Source: CAYRVX01 sp964642165 (lineage in GTDB: Bacteria; Planctomycetota; Phycisphaerae; SM23-33). Taken from it: a DNA stretch of 64,000 nucleotides. How positions within the stretch are numbered: the stretch's first letter is position 1; the number at the start of each line of letters is the position of its first letter. Made by a program: the position numbers and the translations under genes. The stretch covers positions 18,119-82,118 of the forward strand of contig CAZXOC010000001.1 in assembly GCA_964642165.1 (NCBI GenBank), written 5' to 3'. Below the pieces are notes generated by a model. It searched no databases. It was not told the DNA's origin and was given only the letters and a program-made list of their open reading frames with translations. Positions 56,099 to 64,000 of this stretch are shown here, piece after piece.

Positions 56099-58975
56099 CT
56101 ATCGACCTCGCGAAGGCCGAAGGTGCGCGCTCGGCGCGAGCGAGGGATTGGCCTGTCCCGTTCCTTTCTTCCGCTCGTGGAAGCCCAGCCGGGCGATCGC
56201 GAACCGCACGCCCGCGCCGGCGACGGGGTCCAGCCGCAGGCCCGTGACCAGGCCCGCCCAGCGGGGGTTGGCGGACAGGTCCACCCAGTACGTGTGCATC
56301 CTGCCGTCGCCTCGCAGGCGGATGCGGACGCTGTCGGCCTCCGAGACGCCGCGCGTCGTGGTGGACCAGAACAGTTGCATCGTGTCGTCGCGGTCGACGC
56401 GCACGTCCACGCGAAGGCAGCCGAGCCGGTCGGTCTCCAGGCGGACGGCCGGGCCGCTCAGGGCCGCGTCCGTGCCCGTGGAGACGCCTTCGAGCTGCTG
56501 GGCGGCGGGGGCGATGCTCGCCTGCCGCGCGCCGGCCGACCAGGCCCGCCGGTCCGCCGGGCGCGTGAAGTCCCACGTCGCCTGGGTGGGCGCCGCCTCG
56601 CCGGCGCCGGGCAGGTCGTAGGGCCCGAGGCCCACGTCGCGGGGCCCGACGAGCAGGGGCGGCTTCGACCGCGGCGCGAAGACCCGGCGGACGGCTTCGA
56701 GGTAGCCGAATCCGTACTCGCGGTGGGGCCCGACGTAGGAGCCTTCGCCCCACTCGTTCCACGCCTCGATCAGGCAGACGCCTCGCGAGCCCGCGGGGCG
56801 TCTGTCGGGGCGGTCGAGGAAGGCCTTGGCGTCGCGGCAGTGCTTCTCGAACAGCGCGGGCGTCCGCCCCTGGCGCACGCGGGCCGACGCCTTGTGCCAC
56901 GGCCTGGAGTCCCACCCGCCCGACAGGGCCGGTATCTGCCTCAGCATGCCGAGCGCGGCCGCGTCGCGCCACAGCTTCGCGTGGGGGGCCAGCAGGTCGG
57001 CGTAGGGCGCCCACCGCCGCCCGGCGGCGCCGAGGTCGGCGTAGTTGTAGCCGCTGGCGGCGTCGTAGCCTTGGGCCTTGAGCCGCCCGTGGGCGGCCCG
57101 GTCCGCCCGCGTGCAGGCCACCAGGTACAGCCCGCCCAGCCCGGCGTCGCGGCAGCGGCGCTTGGCCCCGGCCACCGCCCGCGCCATCGCGGCGGCGCCC
57201 ATGTCGCGAACGGGGCGGTGCACGTCGAAGATCACCACCACCGGCTTGCCGTCGATCTTCAGGTACTCGGGGCGGCGGAAGTAGTGGCGGATCCAGTAGT
57301 CCGTCACGGCGAGCCAGTCGGCCTCGTCGTGGCTGCCCGGGGCGTTGTGGTTGGCCCAGAGCAGGCAGAACTTCAGGTACGTCCGGTAGCGCGCGTGGAA
57401 GTACGCCCGGTGGAGCCAGTGCTCGAGCTGCCGGCTGCCGCGACACCAGTACCAGTCCACCGCGAAGAAGCTCACCCCGTGCTCGACGGCCCACTTGATC
57501 TGCCAGTCGGCCACCTCCGGCAGCGACTCGTCGTACCAGCCGAGCGCGGGCTTGCGCTCGGGGTAGTCGAAGATCGGCCGCCAGCGGTTGATCGACGCCC
57601 AGCCGGGGAAGTAGTACACGCCCACCTGGTCGTCCGTCTCGACGGGCTTCGGCGGGGGGACGTAGTCGGCCCGGGGCAGGTTCAGGCCCGGCTCGACGCG
57701 GAGCTGGGCCCGGGCGCGAAGTGCGGGCTCGGCGGCCTGGCCGAACCCCGCCGTCAGGCGCGCGGGGCCGGCGAGGGCCTTCTCCGCGCGGACGGGCCAG
57801 CTCACCAGCCGGTGCTCGCCGGGGTAGAGGTTGCCCAGCACCTGCCTGGCCGGGGCGCGGACGGCCAGCCCGTCGGGCGCGGCCAGCGTGCACCACACGC
57901 CCCGCGCGATGCCCGCGCCGGTGTTCCGCAGGCTCACGGACACGCGGAGGTCCTGCCCGGCCCGGGCCAGGGCATCCGCCAGGCCGAACGCCGAGGCCTC
58001 GAGCTGCGCCTCGCCCGCCGGCCGGGGCGCCAGGCGGATGGCCGAGATGCGCGCCGTCGCGGCGCCCTCGTCGCTCGGGCGAAGGGTCAGCAGCCGCACC
58101 CGCCCGCGCCACGCGGGCGCCGCGCCCAGGTCCGCGAGGTACCACCGCAGCCGCCCGTCGCCGCGGATGGGGAAGGTCACCTGTTGCAGCCCGGCGGCCT
58201 CGGCGGTCGCGAAGCCCAGCGTGGCCGTGCGCCCCGCGCTGACGGACATGCGGACGCTGAGCAGCGCGCGTGCGGCGGCGTCGAAGTCCACCGGCGGCGC
58301 GAGCAGCGCCCCGGCGTCCCCGGCCGACGTCCAGGCAAGCTGCCCGCCGGTCGCCGCCGCCGCGCCCGACGGCCCCTCGACGGACCAGCCCGCCGGCCCG
58401 CGGGCGAACGACCAGTCCGGCCGGGCTTGGCGGGCCGCCGAAGAGCGTGCGTCCAGGATGCGGACGTAGTCCAGCTCGTACGCCGGCGGGGGCGTCTGCC
58501 GGCCTCGCGTGCCGGGCAGGTCCACGCGGATCTTGATGATCCGCCCGAGCGGCTCCCACCCGCAGCGGACGCGGTAGACGTGCCACGCCCCGTCGCCGCG
58601 CAGCTCGAACGCCGTCTGCCGGCCGGGGCTGAAGCCGCCGTACTTCGTCTTCAGCGTGTTCGTCCAGAACACCTCCCCGCGCCCGCCCGTGCGCGAGCGG
58701 ATGCGCAGCTCGACCCACTGCGAATGCCTCGCCGGGATGTCGAACGCGGGGCTCACGAGGATCGGGTCCCAGTCGATCACCCCGGCCGACAGCACCCCGT
58801 CGGCGACACGGACGTCGGCCAGGTGCCCGCCGGCCGTCCAGCCCGCCAGGCCGTTCGGCGCGTCGAACTCCCACGCCTTCAACGTGACCACCTCGCCGCC
58901 CGCCGCGGAGGCGACAAGCCCCCATAGTGCGGCCAGCGCCACCCGCCCCGCTTGACCAGTCTGCACGGTTCGCAT
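56099..58975 (-). CDS. secreted GH99/WbsX-like glycoside hydrolase-type protein with N-terminal beta domains
   Basis: A 958-residue protein; ATG 58975 follows AAGGAG at 9 bases and opens a signal peptide (ending LVASAAGG). Two beta-sandwich regions (about 25-300) resemble carbohydrate-binding or family-16 CBM-type domains (WEFDAPNGLAGWTAGG, WSFARGPAGWSVEG). A further Ig-like segment precedes a catalytic-type barrel (about 435-765) with VGVYYFPGW, VEHGVSFFAVDWYWCRG, CLLWANHN, KIDGKPVVVIFDVHR and CLIEAWNEWGEGSYVGP (E741 and E744), matching GH99-like and WbsX proteins. Another beta domain (about 800-950) closes it. GH99 enzymes are endo-alpha-mannanases; for this WbsX-type branch the substrate is unknown. 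Confidence 0.87.
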   Translation of the reverse strand: MRTVQTGQAGRVALAALWGLVASAAGGEVVTLKAWEFDAPNGLAGWTAGGHLADVRVADGVLSAGVIDWDPILVSPAFDIPARHSQWVELRIRSRTGGRGEVFWTNTLKTKYGGFSPGRQTAFELRGDGAWHVYRVRCGWEPLGRIIKIRVDLPGTRGRQTPPPAYELDYVRILDARSSAARQARPDWSFARGPAGWSVEGPSGAAAATGGQLAWTSAGDAGALLAPPVDFDAAARALLSVRMSVSAGRTATLGFATAEAAGLQQVTFPIRGDGRLRWYLADLGAAPAWRGRVRLLTLRPSDEGAATARISAIRLAPRPAGEAQLEASAFGLADALARAGQDLRVSVSLRNTGAGIARGVWCTLAAPDGLAVRAPARQVLGNLYPGEHRLVSWPVRAEKALAGPARLTAGFGQAAEPALRARAQLRVEPGLNLPRADYVPPPKPVETDDQVGVYYFPGWASINRWRPIFDYPERKPALGWYDESLPEVADWQIKWAVEHGVSFFAVDWYWCRGSRQLEHWLHRAYFHARYRTYLKFCLLWANHNAPGSHDEADWLAVTDYWIRHYFRRPEYLKIDGKPVVVIFDVHRPVRDMGAAAMARAVAGAKRRCRDAGLGGLYLVACTRADRAAHGRLKAQGYDAASGYNYADLGAAGRRWAPYADLLAPHAKLWRDAAALGMLRQIPALSGGWDSRPWHKASARVRQGRTPALFEKHCRDAKAFLDRPDRRPAGSRGVCLIEAWNEWGEGSYVGPHREYGFGYLEAVRRVFAPRSKPPLLVGPRDVGLGPYDLPGAGEAAPTQATWDFTRPADRRAWSAGARQASIAPAAQQLEGVSTGTDAALSGPAVRLETDRLGCLRVDVRVDRDDTMQLFWSTTTRGVSEADSVRIRLRGDGRMHTYWVDLSANPRWAGLVTGLRLDPVAGAGVRFAIARLGFHERKKGTGQANPSLAPSAHLRPSRGR

Positions 58976-59214
58976 GGATGCAACTCCTTCCGCCCCGGGC
59001 GAGCCGGACGCGCGGAGTCTCGCTTGCGGCGCGAGCTTTCGCAAGCGCTCCTGCCGGCTGATGACGTCAAGCAACGTGCGCAATAGGCATCCGGGGGTCT
59101 CCTCGCGATACGGGGACACACGGCCCTTCGAGGGTCGTCTGACCCCTCCAAAAGAGGGCTCCTCGGTCTCCTCCTCCTTTGACCGAGTGGGCCGCGATGG
59201 CCACACGCTGCCAC
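58976..59214. other. non-coding stretch upstream of the GH99-like gene
   Basis: Holds the AAGGAG ribosome site for the gene at 58975. I see no further gene or repeat in it. It is the start of about 935 gene-poor bases running to 59911. Confidence 0.4.
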
Positions 59215-59327
59215 GATCGCCACTTGATCGTACGCCAGGTGCCCCCGTCGCGGGGCGGGACGCCGTAGCGGCCGAAGAAGTGGTGCTTCGGGGGCCTCGT
59301 CAGGGGTGTGATGGGCACGTCGGCCAT
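59215..59327 (-). pseudogene. N-terminal remnant of a propeller/oligogalacturonide-lyase-like gene
   Basis: A short minus-strand frame from an ATG at 59327 encodes PITPLTRPPKHHFFGRYGV. The PPKHHFFG(Y)Y pattern is the usual opening of TolB/oligogalacturonide-lyase-like propeller proteins of several hundred residues. After about 38 residues the similarity ends and no propeller sequence follows, so this looks like the stump of a deleted gene. I infer this from one motif only. Confidence 0.4.
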
Positions 59328-59399
59328 GGGCACCTCGTCCCGGCCGCGGGGCCGCCTTGGCTCGCTTGCCTGCCCCAAGTGGGCCGCGGAAGCGTCGCA

Positions 59400-59560
59400 A
59401 TCCTCATTATATCAGTAGGAGTTCTATCCGGCTGATTGTCCGAAGCTCTGCTAGTTATCATGAATATATATGGATTTAAGCCCTTTTAAAACAGGGATTA
59501 GCAGAGAATAACCGTTTGTGTCAACATGGATTAAAGTTGACACAATGGGACGCGTATGGG
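59400..59560. other. AT-rich island in GC-rich DNA
   Basis: About 160 bases are strikingly richer in A and T than anything else in the window (for example ATGAATATATATGG and CCCTTTTAAAACAGGG). No gene, tRNA or transposase is visible. It could be a regulatory region, a scar of transferred DNA or an integration site. Confidence 0.6.
59517..59544. promoter_or_regulatory. operator-like perfect inverted repeat
   Basis: TGTGTCAAC and GTTGACACA are exact 9-base inverted copies separated by 10 bases (ATGGATTAAA). Each arm holds TTGACA reading outward, a perfect -35 hexamer on either strand. It could be a repressor site over divergent promoters, or a hairpin. No perfect -10 partner was found on either side. 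Confidence 0.55.
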
Positions 59561-59704
59561 AACTCCGTCTCGCTATGGGCAAATGCGGCCCGAGCCCTCC
59601 GGCGTCATCGCGGCCTCCCCTCGCCGCCGCCCAGCCCGCCGGGCGCTTGAGCCGCAGGGCCCGCTGCCAGGCGGATGGAGGGTGTCGGAGTCCGGAAGCA
59701 GCCT

Positions 59705-59732
59705 TGTCAGGACCGGCAGACAGGGTAGAATG
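59705..59732 (+). promoter_or_regulatory. sigma70-type promoter for the structured leader and the gene at 59912
   Basis: TTGTCA at 59705-59710 and TAGAAT at 59727-59732, each one base off consensus, with a 16-base spacer. Transcription would start near 59739, immediately before the first hairpin of the leader. Confidence 0.5.
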
Positions 59733-59742
59733 AGCCGGAAAG

Positions 59743-59798
59743 CCCGCGATGGTCGCGGGCAGGGGTATACCCCGAGATGCCGGGCAACCGCCCGGCAG
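59743..59798 (+). ncRNA. three consecutive hairpins in the leader, candidate cis-regulatory RNA
   Basis: Three perfect stems stand almost back to back: GCCCGCGA-TGG-TCGCGGGC (59743-59761), the 12-base palindrome GGGGTATACCCC (59763-59774), and TGCCGGGC-AACC-GCCCGGCA (59779-59798). They begin a few bases after the predicted transcription start and end about 110 bases before the ATG at 59912. No T tract follows, so this is not a simple terminator. I do not recognise a known riboswitch class. High GC content makes stems easier to find by chance, but three perfect ones in 56 bases is notable. Confidence 0.45.
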
Positions 59799-59911
59799 AA
59801 GGGACAGTCGGCGGCTCGGGCAGCACCTTCGCCCTTGCTGCGCCGTCCCGTCGGCTCCGCATGCCCGATGTGGCAGTCGTGGGTCAGAGGGTGAATGGGA
59901 GACCCGGGACC

Positions 59912-62389
59912 ATGACCCGGAGCACCTGGGGTCGTTCTGCATGTCTGCTGTTGCTTGTGGCGGCGGCCTGCTGGTTGCCTCCTCGCGCGTGGGCTGATTC
60001 GCCCCCTTCCGGCGAACGGATCGAGAAGCTCATCGAGCAGCTTGACGCCCAGCGGTTCGCGAAGCGCGAAGAGGCGTCGAAGAAGCTCATCGCCTCGGGG
60101 CGGGCCGCCGTCGGGCCCCTGCGCAAGGCGTTGGCGGCGGGCGGCCTCTCACTGGAAGCCGCCACCAGGGCCAGGGCCATCCTGGACAAGCTGTACGTGC
60201 CGCCGTGCGGCGCCGTATGGCGCTCGTCCGGCTCCGCGGAGGAACCGGAAGGCCTCCATGACGGTGACGTCGTTACCGAAGCGGCCGGTGGCCCCGTCTG
60301 GTCGCAGGACGACCTCCTGTACGCCGTTTCGCGGCGGGAACCGGTGGAGCTGACCGTATGGCGCAAGGACAAGGGGCGCTTCAAGACGACGACCGTGTTG
60401 GACGCAAAGGCACTGCGCCGGCTGCGGACGTACCCGGACGAACTGGCGTTGTTCGAGCAGTTCGGCCGCAAGGGGCCGTGGGAACAGGATGTCCGCAAGG
60501 GGCTTGGGAAGCTCCGCAACGGCGACCCGGGATACTCCGGCCTCTTCGAAAAGGCATGGAAGGCGGGCTGCCGCGACCCCGTCGTCCTGGCGGTCTGGAT
60601 CGGCGGGCTCGTCGACGCCGGCAAGCACCGCGAAGCCTTGAAACTCGCCGCCCGGGAGGCCCCCAAGGCCCGGCGAACCGACGCCGGCGGGCGCGTGCTC
60701 CACGGCCTGCTCCCGTACGCGATCGCCAAAGCGCACCGGGCCGCCGGGCGGCGCGCCGAGGCCCTCGCGACGCTCGAAGCCGCCGCCGGGAAGGCCCTCG
60801 ACGCGAAGGCCTCGTCGGGCCTCTCGCTGCTCCGCGCCGCCCAGGTGGAGTTCCAGGCGTTGGACTCGCCCAAGGCGGCCGTCAAGCTGCTCCGCGACCA
60901 TGCCGACCAGTTGGCCTCGTGGGATCTGGCACCAACCGTGGTCCGCGAGACGGCCGAGGCATTGTCGGGCGGGGGCGACCCCAATGCGGTCCTGGCGTTC
61001 CTCGAGCTGGTGAAGGAATCACCCGCCGCGCCCCGTCTCCGCGAGGCCTACGAGCCTCAGGTCCCGCTGGCGGCGAAGTCCGGGGCCCGGAAGGACCGCA
61101 AGCCCACGGCCATCCTCGTGCACTGGCGACGGGGGCTGCTCCCGGCGCGGACCACGGGACGGTCCACGCACACGCATTACTTCCTTGTGAGAACGCCCCC
61201 CCCGTGCCGCATCGAGTGCGAGGTGAGGCTGGACGCGCTCTCCGAGGAGCGGGTCGCCCTCACCAGCAGGGCCGGGATGGCCTTGTGGGCCCCCAGGGGC
61301 GGCGGGCCCGTCGACCGCCGGATTGCCGAGATCTGTCTCGCCCGGTCGGGCAGGGCCTACCTCCGCTCGATAGCGCCCCCCGTCTCCGGCATCAGCACCG
61401 CATTCGTGGGCAGTCCCCGGCAATGGCACAGGATGGGGATCGACCTGGCCGGCGACCGCGTGCGGTTCCGGATAGACGGCCGGGTCGTCCGCACCTGGTA
61501 CGGCAAGCTGCCGAGCGGCATCGAGCGGGTCGAACCGGTCCTCGTCGTCGCCGACGGCAGGGCGCACTTCCGGAACGTCAAGAGGTACGTGTTCACCGCC
61601 GCGGACGTCGACGGCGGGCGGGTCGAGGCGGCCATGACGGGCATGCACGAGGCCATGCTCGCGGGCGATCGCCGCGCCGCGGCCCGACACCACCGGACGC
61701 TCCAGGACCTGTGGGCGAAGGTGCCCGAGGCGAAGCCCTACGTCGAGGCCCCGCGGCGCGCGATGGCCCTGTACGAGCGCCTCTTCTCGCCGGGCGGCCT
61801 GCAGCTCTGCACGTCCGAGTTGCTGAACGACCCGGCCGTCACGAAGAAGGGGACCTGGCGGCTCGATGACGGCTGGCTCGTGGGCACGCCGACCACGCCC
61901 GGCCGTGCGGCGATCTTCGACCTGCCCCTGCTGACCCCCGACATCGAGATCACCGGCCTGCTGGACATGGACAAGGGCGGGCAGGCAGGCGAGCTCCTGA
62001 TCCTCTGGGACGGCCAGTCGGTTCGCTGGGCGCGGAACTATCCCCGCGCGGGCAACCCGCACATGAAGTACCTGCCGCCGTACGCCAAGATCTACGTGGG
62101 GGGCTGGTGGGACCGGGAGAAGGGCAAGAAGCTCCCCGGTGAGCCGCCGCTGGGGCCGATGCCGTTCTGTCTGCGCATCCGCGGCGACAAGGTCGCCCTG
62201 TTCGCCGGGGACCCGGCCAAGCCGATCATCTTCTTCTCCGGCGTGCCGCGCAACCCGGCGTGGTTCTCGCTCACGTCGTTCCTCGACGGCCCCGACGGCA
62301 AGGCGAAGTACGGCCGCATCGTCATCCGCCACCTGCCGAAGGACAAGGACCTCCGCGCCCCCGCCGAGCTGCCGGAAACCGATCCATAG
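59912..62389 (+). CDS. large exported protein with PDZ-like, helical-repeat and lectin-like regions
   Basis: An 825-residue protein. The ATG at 59912 (GGGAG upstream) opens a signal peptide (LLLLVAAACWLPPRAWA, to about residue 29). Residues 30-95 are a charged helical segment (KLIEQLDAQRFAKREEASKK) of the kind found before HEAT repeats. A PDZ-like stretch follows (about 108-160: GLHDGDVVTEAAGGPVWSQD), then a TPR-like helical region (about 190-365). The C-terminal half has two beta-sandwich, lectin-like regions (IECEVRLDALSEERVALTSR ... IDGRVVRTWYGKLPSG; and WRLDDGWLVGTPTTPGRAAI ... YGRIVIRHLP). No catalytic site is recognised. It may bind polysaccharide or protein outside the membrane. It is preceded by the structured leader. 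Confidence 0.75.
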   Translation: MTRSTWGRSACLLLLVAAACWLPPRAWADSPPSGERIEKLIEQLDAQRFAKREEASKKLIASGRAAVGPLRKALAAGGLSLEAATRARAILDKLYVPPCGAVWRSSGSAEEPEGLHDGDVVTEAAGGPVWSQDDLLYAVSRREPVELTVWRKDKGRFKTTTVLDAKALRRLRTYPDELALFEQFGRKGPWEQDVRKGLGKLRNGDPGYSGLFEKAWKAGCRDPVVLAVWIGGLVDAGKHREALKLAAREAPKARRTDAGGRVLHGLLPYAIAKAHRAAGRRAEALATLEAAAGKALDAKASSGLSLLRAAQVEFQALDSPKAAVKLLRDHADQLASWDLAPTVVRETAEALSGGGDPNAVLAFLELVKESPAAPRLREAYEPQVPLAAKSGARKDRKPTAILVHWRRGLLPARTTGRSTHTHYFLVRTPPPCRIECEVRLDALSEERVALTSRAGMALWAPRGGGPVDRRIAEICLARSGRAYLRSIAPPVSGISTAFVGSPRQWHRMGIDLAGDRVRFRIDGRVVRTWYGKLPSGIERVEPVLVVADGRAHFRNVKRYVFTAADVDGGRVEAAMTGMHEAMLAGDRRAAARHHRTLQDLWAKVPEAKPYVEAPRRAMALYERLFSPGGLQLCTSELLNDPAVTKKGTWRLDDGWLVGTPTTPGRAAIFDLPLLTPDIEITGLLDMDKGGQAGELLILWDGQSVRWARNYPRAGNPHMKYLPPYAKIYVGGWWDREKGKKLPGEPPLGPMPFCLRIRGDKVALFAGDPAKPIIFFSGVPRNPAWFSLTSFLDGPDGKAKYGRIVIRHLPKDKDLRAPAELPETDP

Positions 62390-62476
62390 CCGGGACACGG
62401 ATTGGCGACATCCGTGAGCACCTGCGTGTCAAGCCCGTAGCCGCCTTCGGCGGACGGGTCCATCCGGCGCCATCCC

Positions 62477-63748
62477 TCAGGGACCGTCCGTGCGCTCCGG
62501 GAACGTCAGATGCGTACCGGCGGGCGGGGCGGCGGGCGCCTTCCAGGTCATGGGAACTTTGGCGTCGGGGTAGGGCAAGACGTTGAACTTGCGTTGGACG
62601 TCTTTCTGGAAGAAGTACTGCTCCGCGAAGTCGATCAGGGCGCGCCAGTCTTCCGCGCCCTGGGCGTGGCCGCCGGGGCGCCAGTGGATGCCGATATGGC
62701 CGCCGACGCCCAGCCAGTCGAAGACGACCCGGGCCCCCTGATGGGTCAGTTGCGTTCCGTAGGGGTTGGCCCAGTAGTCCTGCAGGGCGTGCGGATTGAC
62801 GAGCCCGCGCGGGGCGATCAGGGCCTTGGCGAAGTGGGCGTCGAAGGGCAGCTTCGCCTCGCGGTTGGCGAAGGTCAGGAACCGCGGCGTCCACCAGTGG
62901 TCGTGTCTCCCCACGTGCGCGGCGATCGTCTGGGGGCGCTGGCCCTTCTCGAAGTACCGCAGGCTGCCCGTGCCCCCCGTGCCCGAGGAGTTCGGCGCGG
63001 CGATGGCGATCCGCTCGTCGTAGATCGCCCCGCAGAGGGCCGTCTTGCCGCCGCGCGAGTGCCCGGTGACGACGATCTTGTCCATGTCCGCGAAGCCCAG
63101 AGGGCTCAGGGCGTCGATCACGATCTGGTATCCCCACGCCCAGGCGGCGATGACGCCCCAGTCGTACTCGGGATACAGCGGAAAGACGCCCCGCGATCGC
63201 TTGCCTCGCTCGTCGGCGGCCAGGTCCGTGCGGATGTACTTGCAGATGACGTAGCCGCGCCCGACCGCTTCGCCGACGGCGGCTTGCTCGGTGAGGAAGG
63301 ACTTCCGTGACCGCTTGTCCTCGGGCCGGTCGAACAGCCCCCGGTCGTTCTTGATGACCACGGGGAACGGACCCGCACCGGCCGGCCTGATCAGCCCGAC
63401 GCGAAGGCTCACGCGGCCCCCGCCCCGCCGGATCGTGACCGTCAGGCGGATCTCGGTGGCCTTGCCGTCGAAGACCGCCCTCGAGGACGTCTGCTTGACG
63501 TCGAGCTTCCTCGGCCGGGGAGGCATGTGACCGTACTGGTAGTGGGCGAGCATCGCCTTGAGGTAGTGGCGCTGGCGCGCCCAGTCCCCGCGCGTGGCGA
63601 CGCGCGAGCCGTCGTGCATCCGGAAGGGGTCGGGCATGCCCTCCTGATCGGGCAGCTTCTCGACCGGCGGGAACTCGTACGGCGGCGGCTCGTTCGGGCC
63701 GCCCGGCAAGACGGCGCCTGCAAGCAAGGCAAGGAGTCCGTTGATCAT
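62477..63748 (-). CDS. exported alpha/beta hydrolase, CE15 glucuronoyl-esterase-like
   Basis: A 423-residue protein from the ATG at 63748, with a short signal peptide (INGLLALLAGAVLPGG). The alpha/beta-hydrolase core has the nucleophile elbow VVTGHSRGGKTALCGA with S231, followed by APNSSGTGGTG, an acid-bearing region (RHDHWWTPRFLTFANREA) and a late histidine in GIHWRPGGHAQGAEDW. The GxSRxGK elbow followed by PNSSGxGG is typical of CE15 glucuronoyl esterases and close relatives, which cut ester links between lignin and glucuronoxylan, or act on other uronate esters. The esterase call is firm; the substrate is inferred. It converges with the gene at 59912-62389. Confidence 0.85.
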   Translation of the reverse strand: MINGLLALLAGAVLPGGPNEPPPYEFPPVEKLPDQEGMPDPFRMHDGSRVATRGDWARQRHYLKAMLAHYQYGHMPPRPRKLDVKQTSSRAVFDGKATEIRLTVTIRRGGGRVSLRVGLIRPAGAGPFPVVIKNDRGLFDRPEDKRSRKSFLTEQAAVGEAVGRGYVICKYIRTDLAADERGKRSRGVFPLYPEYDWGVIAAWAWGYQIVIDALSPLGFADMDKIVVTGHSRGGKTALCGAIYDERIAIAAPNSSGTGGTGSLRYFEKGQRPQTIAAHVGRHDHWWTPRFLTFANREAKLPFDAHFAKALIAPRGLVNPHALQDYWANPYGTQLTHQGARVVFDWLGVGGHIGIHWRPGGHAQGAEDWRALIDFAEQYFFQKDVQRKFNVLPYPDAKVPMTWKAPAAPPAGTHLTFPERTDGP

Positions 63749-64000
63749 GGTCCGATCCGGGATATCGCTTCGCGGCACCCTCGATGCCGCGGCAGGGCCG
63801 GGGGCGGGCGGCCCGCTGCCGCCGCCGTGCTCTTCGGTGATTCTACCGTGCGTCCGGGCCTTGGCAAGCCCGCTGCGCGCTGTCGTGAAGCTGGGCACGC
63901 CGACCATCGCCCCGCGGCCGGCCCCGCCGATGGTCGCGGGCGCCGGGACCGCCATGCCCCGGACTCTCGTCAGGCCGCGGCTTCAGCCGTGGGCTGCCCG
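63749..64000. other. window-edge spacer
   Basis: About 250 bases upstream of the esterase gene. I see no gene or strong promoter in it. Confidence 0.4.

Noticed and set aside
59743..59798. A known riboswitch, for example the fluoride type suggested by GCGATGG
   Set aside because: The later conserved elements of that class (such as GCUGAUG) are absent; the same holds for the cobalamin, TPP, SAM, SAH and c-di-GMP signatures I know.
59689..59798. A transposon end or integron attachment site, given the AT-rich island and palindromes nearby
   Set aside because: No transposase, integrase, terminal inverted repeats with target duplication, or tRNA is visible in or near the region.
1..64000. tRNA, rRNA, phage genes or defence systems
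   Set aside because: None was recognised on either strand; the caspase-like modules sit in an exported surface protein and not in a defence operon.

Overview
The window is very GC-rich, densely coded bacterial DNA from a planctomycete (Planctomycetota; class not resolvable from this sequence alone). Lineage signs are a giant surface protein opening with the LEPR-XLL sorting motif and built from GEVED and dockerin modules, many large secreted proteins with HEAT, PDZ, PQQ-propeller or carbohydrate-active domains, a Tat-exported Gfo/Idh/MocA oxidoreductase, an HzsA-related haem protein and a ThuA protein. Four 100-N runs mark a draft assembly. Two of them are flanked by the same 55 bases on each side, the signature of de Bruijn contigs overlapping by k=55, so those two are probably not missing sequence.

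Layout. 1-8504 (+): a truncated Memo-family gene, a clan-A glycosidase with PKD-like repeats, then an AmmeMemoRadiSam cluster: a Memo-AMMECR1 fusion lipoprotein, a membrane spermidine-synthase-like protein, a two-helix membrane protein and a radical SAM enzyme with a twin-arginine leader. 8541-11186 (-): a multi-pass DUF2339 protein. 11187-12026: non-coding, ending in a good sigma70-type promoter. 12027-29621 (+): one giant secreted gene of about 5.8 thousand codons plus an unknown gap, with two pre-peptidase plus legumain/caspase-like (clan CD) modules, nine GEVED modules, six DUF7901-like modules, three SFFDVF modules and a terminal dockerin. 29675-40054: a terminator and promoter, ThuA, a CorA / large MscS-type pair overlapping by 10 bases, a small protein, a PDZ-HEAT protein, and a divergent SAM hydrolase / Pcm pair. 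40083-50994 (-): HzsA-related dihaem protein, M28 peptidase with PDZ, HD phosphohydrolase, small unknown protein, class I aminotransferase, HEAT protein and Gfo/Idh/MocA oxidoreductase. 51423-55976 (+): a methyltransferase-PQQ propeller protein interrupted by two N runs, and an M24 peptidase. 56099-58975 (-): GH99/WbsX-like secreted protein. 58976-59911: non-coding, with a gene remnant, an AT-rich island, an inverted repeat, a promoter and a hairpin-rich leader. 59912-62389 (+) is a large secreted protein of unknown function; 62477-63748 (-) is a CE15-like esterase.

How it fits together. Most products are predicted to be exported and to handle polysaccharide (glycosidases, esterase, sugar oxidoreductase) or protein (M28, M24, clan CD modules), as expected of a heterotrophic polymer degrader. 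The strongest candidates for undescribed biology are the AmmeMemoRadiSam cluster, whose Memo-AMMECR1 and radical SAM proteins both carry export signals; the giant dockerin protein with duplicated cysteine-peptidase modules; and the structured leader at 59743-59798.
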